Assembly: GCA_014379665.1 (NCBI GenBank)
Contig: JACMLK010000174.1
Coordinates: 1 to 8,310, forward strand
Length of the DNA stretch: 8,310 nucleotides
Origin: Saprospiraceae bacterium
GTDB lineage: Bacteria; Bacteroidota; Bacteroidia; Chitinophagales; Saprospiraceae
Direction: 5' to 3'
In this document: positions 7,766 through 8,310 of the stretch, piece after piece
How positions within the stretch are numbered: the stretch's first letter is position 1
How the letters are laid out: each line of letters starts with the position of its first letter
The notes under the pieces: model-generated
What the model was told of the DNA's origin: nothing
Seen by the model: the letters and a program-made list of their open reading frames with translations, nothing else
Database searches by the model: none
Program-made: the position numbers and the translations under genes

Positions 7766-7789
7766 TCTGAGAATTACAATTTTCAGATT
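7764..7789. promoter_or_regulatory. 26-bp imperfect palindrome over the dctQM -33 box (possible operator)
   Basis: The left arm AATCTGAGAATT (7764-7775) and right arm AATTTTCAGATT (7778-7789) are complementary at 11 of 12 positions around a two-base centre (AC). The one mismatch would be a G-U pair in + strand RNA. An extra AATCT half-site lies at 7754-7758, exactly 10 bp from the palindrome's left end. The overlap with the proposed -33 TTG suggests a repressor site. No T-run follows on either strand, which argues against a terminator. Confidence 0.42.
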
Positions 7790-7811
7790 AAATGGTAAAT
7801 ATCGGTTTTTC

Positions 7812-7831
7812 GAAGATAATACATTATTTTC
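7812..7831. repeat. 20-bp imperfect palindrome
   Basis: GAAGATAAT (7812-7820) and ATTATTTTC (7823-7831) are complementary at 8 of 9 positions around a two-base AC centre. The centre lies 45 bp from that of the palindrome at 7764-7789. It is AT-rich, so it may be chance; it could be a second regulatory site. Confidence 0.28.
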
Positions 7832-7903
7832 CTATGGAATAATAAAATTCTACTACAACATAAAATAAATGTTTATCATTAAATTTAGTGTTTATATAGA
7901 ACC

Positions 7904-7922
7904 ATTGTCAGTTTTTGACGAT
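7904..7922. repeat. Short imperfect inverted repeat upstream of sppA promoter
   Basis: ATTGTCA (7904-7910) and TGACGAT (7916-7922) are complementary at 6 of 7 positions with a 5-nt spacer, including a perfect GTCA/TGAC core. It lies about 30 bp upstream of the proposed sppA -7 box, a possible activator position. It is weak as evidence on its own. Confidence 0.2.
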
Positions 7923-7951
7923 AATACAGTTATAAATGAGTTTGTATTTGC

Positions 7952-7959
7952 TACTTTTG
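7952..7959 (+). promoter_or_regulatory. Candidate -7 promoter box of sppA
   Basis: TACTTTTG matches TAnnTTTG exactly. It predicts a start near 7966 and a leader of about 95 nt before sppA. No TTG is present 19-21 nt upstream, so the -33 element is missing or diverged. Confidence 0.38.
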
Positions 7960-8036
7960 CAAAAAATCTTTTGTAGCGAAGCAAGTCAAAAATTAATATA
8001 ATTAACACTGATAAAAACTTCAAGAGAAATAAAATC

Positions 8037-8052
8037 ATTAAACAAGTTTAAT
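8037..8052. promoter_or_regulatory. Perfect 16-bp palindrome just before the sppA start codon
   Basis: ATTAAAC (8037-8043), AA, GTTTAAT (8046-8052) is a perfect 7-2-7 palindrome that ends 8 bases before the ATG. It therefore occupies the ribosome-binding region. As RNA it would be a weak AU hairpin; as DNA it could bind a dimeric regulator. Chance is possible in AT-rich sequence. Confidence 0.3.
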
Positions 8053-8060
8053 CAAGAAAT

Positions 8061-8310
8061 ATGAAATCTTTTTTTCCGACGTTTTTTGCGTCATGCCTGG
8101 GTGTTTTTGCAGCTTTTGCATTGTGTCTCTTTATTATTATTGGAATAGGAATATCCGGTATGTCAAAATCGACCGGCTTTAGTGATAATTCAATACTAAA
8201 ACTAAAACTGGAAGGATTTATACCTGAAAAGACTGATAATGTGAGTCAGCAATCTATATTTATGGGTAGTACCGACGAATCAATTGGATTACGCCGGATC
8301 ATACAATTGG
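8061..8310 (+). CDS. sppA: Signal peptide peptidase SppA, N-terminal part (3' end outside window)
   Basis: SppA is a membrane-anchored serine protease with a Ser/Lys dyad that degrades cleaved signal peptides. Only the first 83 codons are visible and the frame stays open to the window end. Residues 7-33 are one hydrophobic membrane anchor (FFASCLGVFAAFALCLFII and on). It is followed by NSILKLKLEGFIPEKTDN (43-60), the first beta strand of the SppA fold, which normally reads like NSVLKLxLxxPIPExT. GLRRIIQL (76-83) is where the family has a G-L-x-D/R-I-I/L helix. The catalytic residues lie beyond the window. The start ATG is the first in frame, with A-rich sequence instead of a Shine-Dalgarno site, as usual in Bacteroidota. 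Whether it is the long (about 580 residues) or short form cannot be seen. It is divergent from dctQM. Confidence 0.85.
   Translation, partial: MKSFFPTFFASCLGVFAAFALCLFIIIGIGISGMSKSTGFSDNSILKLKLEGFIPEKTDNVSQQSIFMGSTDESIGLRRIIQL

Larger units (their letters stand above)
7695..8060. other. Divergent regulatory intergenic region between dctQM and sppA
   Basis: These 366 AT-rich bases hold no plausible gene. They carry promoter candidates for both directions and four palindromic elements centred near 7776, 7821, 7913 and 8044, listed separately. The region is longer than any other gap in the window. Both neighbours start here, so regulatory content is expected. Confidence 0.6.

Noticed and set aside
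7915..7936. Sigma-70-like promoter: TTGACG (7915-7920) and TATAAA (7931-7936)
   Set aside because: The spacing is only 10 bp, far from 17, and the other gaps follow the Bacteroidota -7 pattern.
7950..7977. Inverted repeat GCTAC...GTAGC over the sppA -7 box
   Set aside because: The arms are only 5 bp with an 18-nt spacer, and the flanking bases do not pair. This is expected by chance.
1..8310. Novel defence, mobile or biosynthetic system
   Set aside because: There are no integrases, transposases, direct-repeat arrays, tRNA attachment sites or unknown multi-gene cassettes. Every gene falls into a known family with ordinary housekeeping or transport roles.

Overview
The window looks like ordinary chromosomal DNA from a member of the Bacteroidota. 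The evidence is the AT-rich base composition, intergenic regions carrying Bacteroidota-type -7 boxes (TAnnTTTG) instead of sigma-70 boxes, start codons without Shine-Dalgarno sequences, a TonB-dependent receptor with an N-terminal carboxypeptidase-regulatory-like domain, and housekeeping proteins (GatB, SppA) of the expected type. I cannot place it below phylum level from the sequence alone.

Layout. Positions 1-661 (+) hold the 3' part of gatB, the tRNA amidotransferase subunit. It converges, across a 27-bp gap, on a zinc-free quinone oxidoreductase/VAT-1-like medium-chain reductase (689-1702, -). Three separate + strand genes follow: an EI24/CysZ-like multi-spanning membrane protein (1822-2592), an 802-residue outer-membrane TonB-dependent receptor of the hemin/hemoglobin-receptor type (2704-5112), and an exported thioredoxin-like protein with a WCGWC active site (5307-5858). 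The gaps of 111-194 bp between them, with candidate promoters, suggest they are not one operon. The thioredoxin gene converges on a - strand TRAP-transporter pair, dctQ-dctM (7694-5908), whose genes overlap by ATGA and so form one operon. A 366-bp divergent intergenic region separates dctQ from the start of sppA (8061 onward, +, cut by the window end). sppA encodes the membrane-anchored signal peptide peptidase.

There is little functional linkage between the genes. The clear functional unit is the TRAP membrane module, DctQ plus DctM of the mannitol/chloroaromatic type. No gene for the periplasmic substrate-binding DctP subunit is present on either flank. The most interesting non-coding part is the dctQ/sppA divergent region. 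It has good promoter candidates in both directions and four imperfect or perfect palindromes. One 26-bp palindrome overlaps the proposed -33 box of dctQM, and one perfect 7-2-7 palindrome lies just before the sppA start codon.

I see no mobile element, CRISPR array, tRNA or rRNA, and no convincing candidate for an undescribed multi-gene system. The findings are modest leads.
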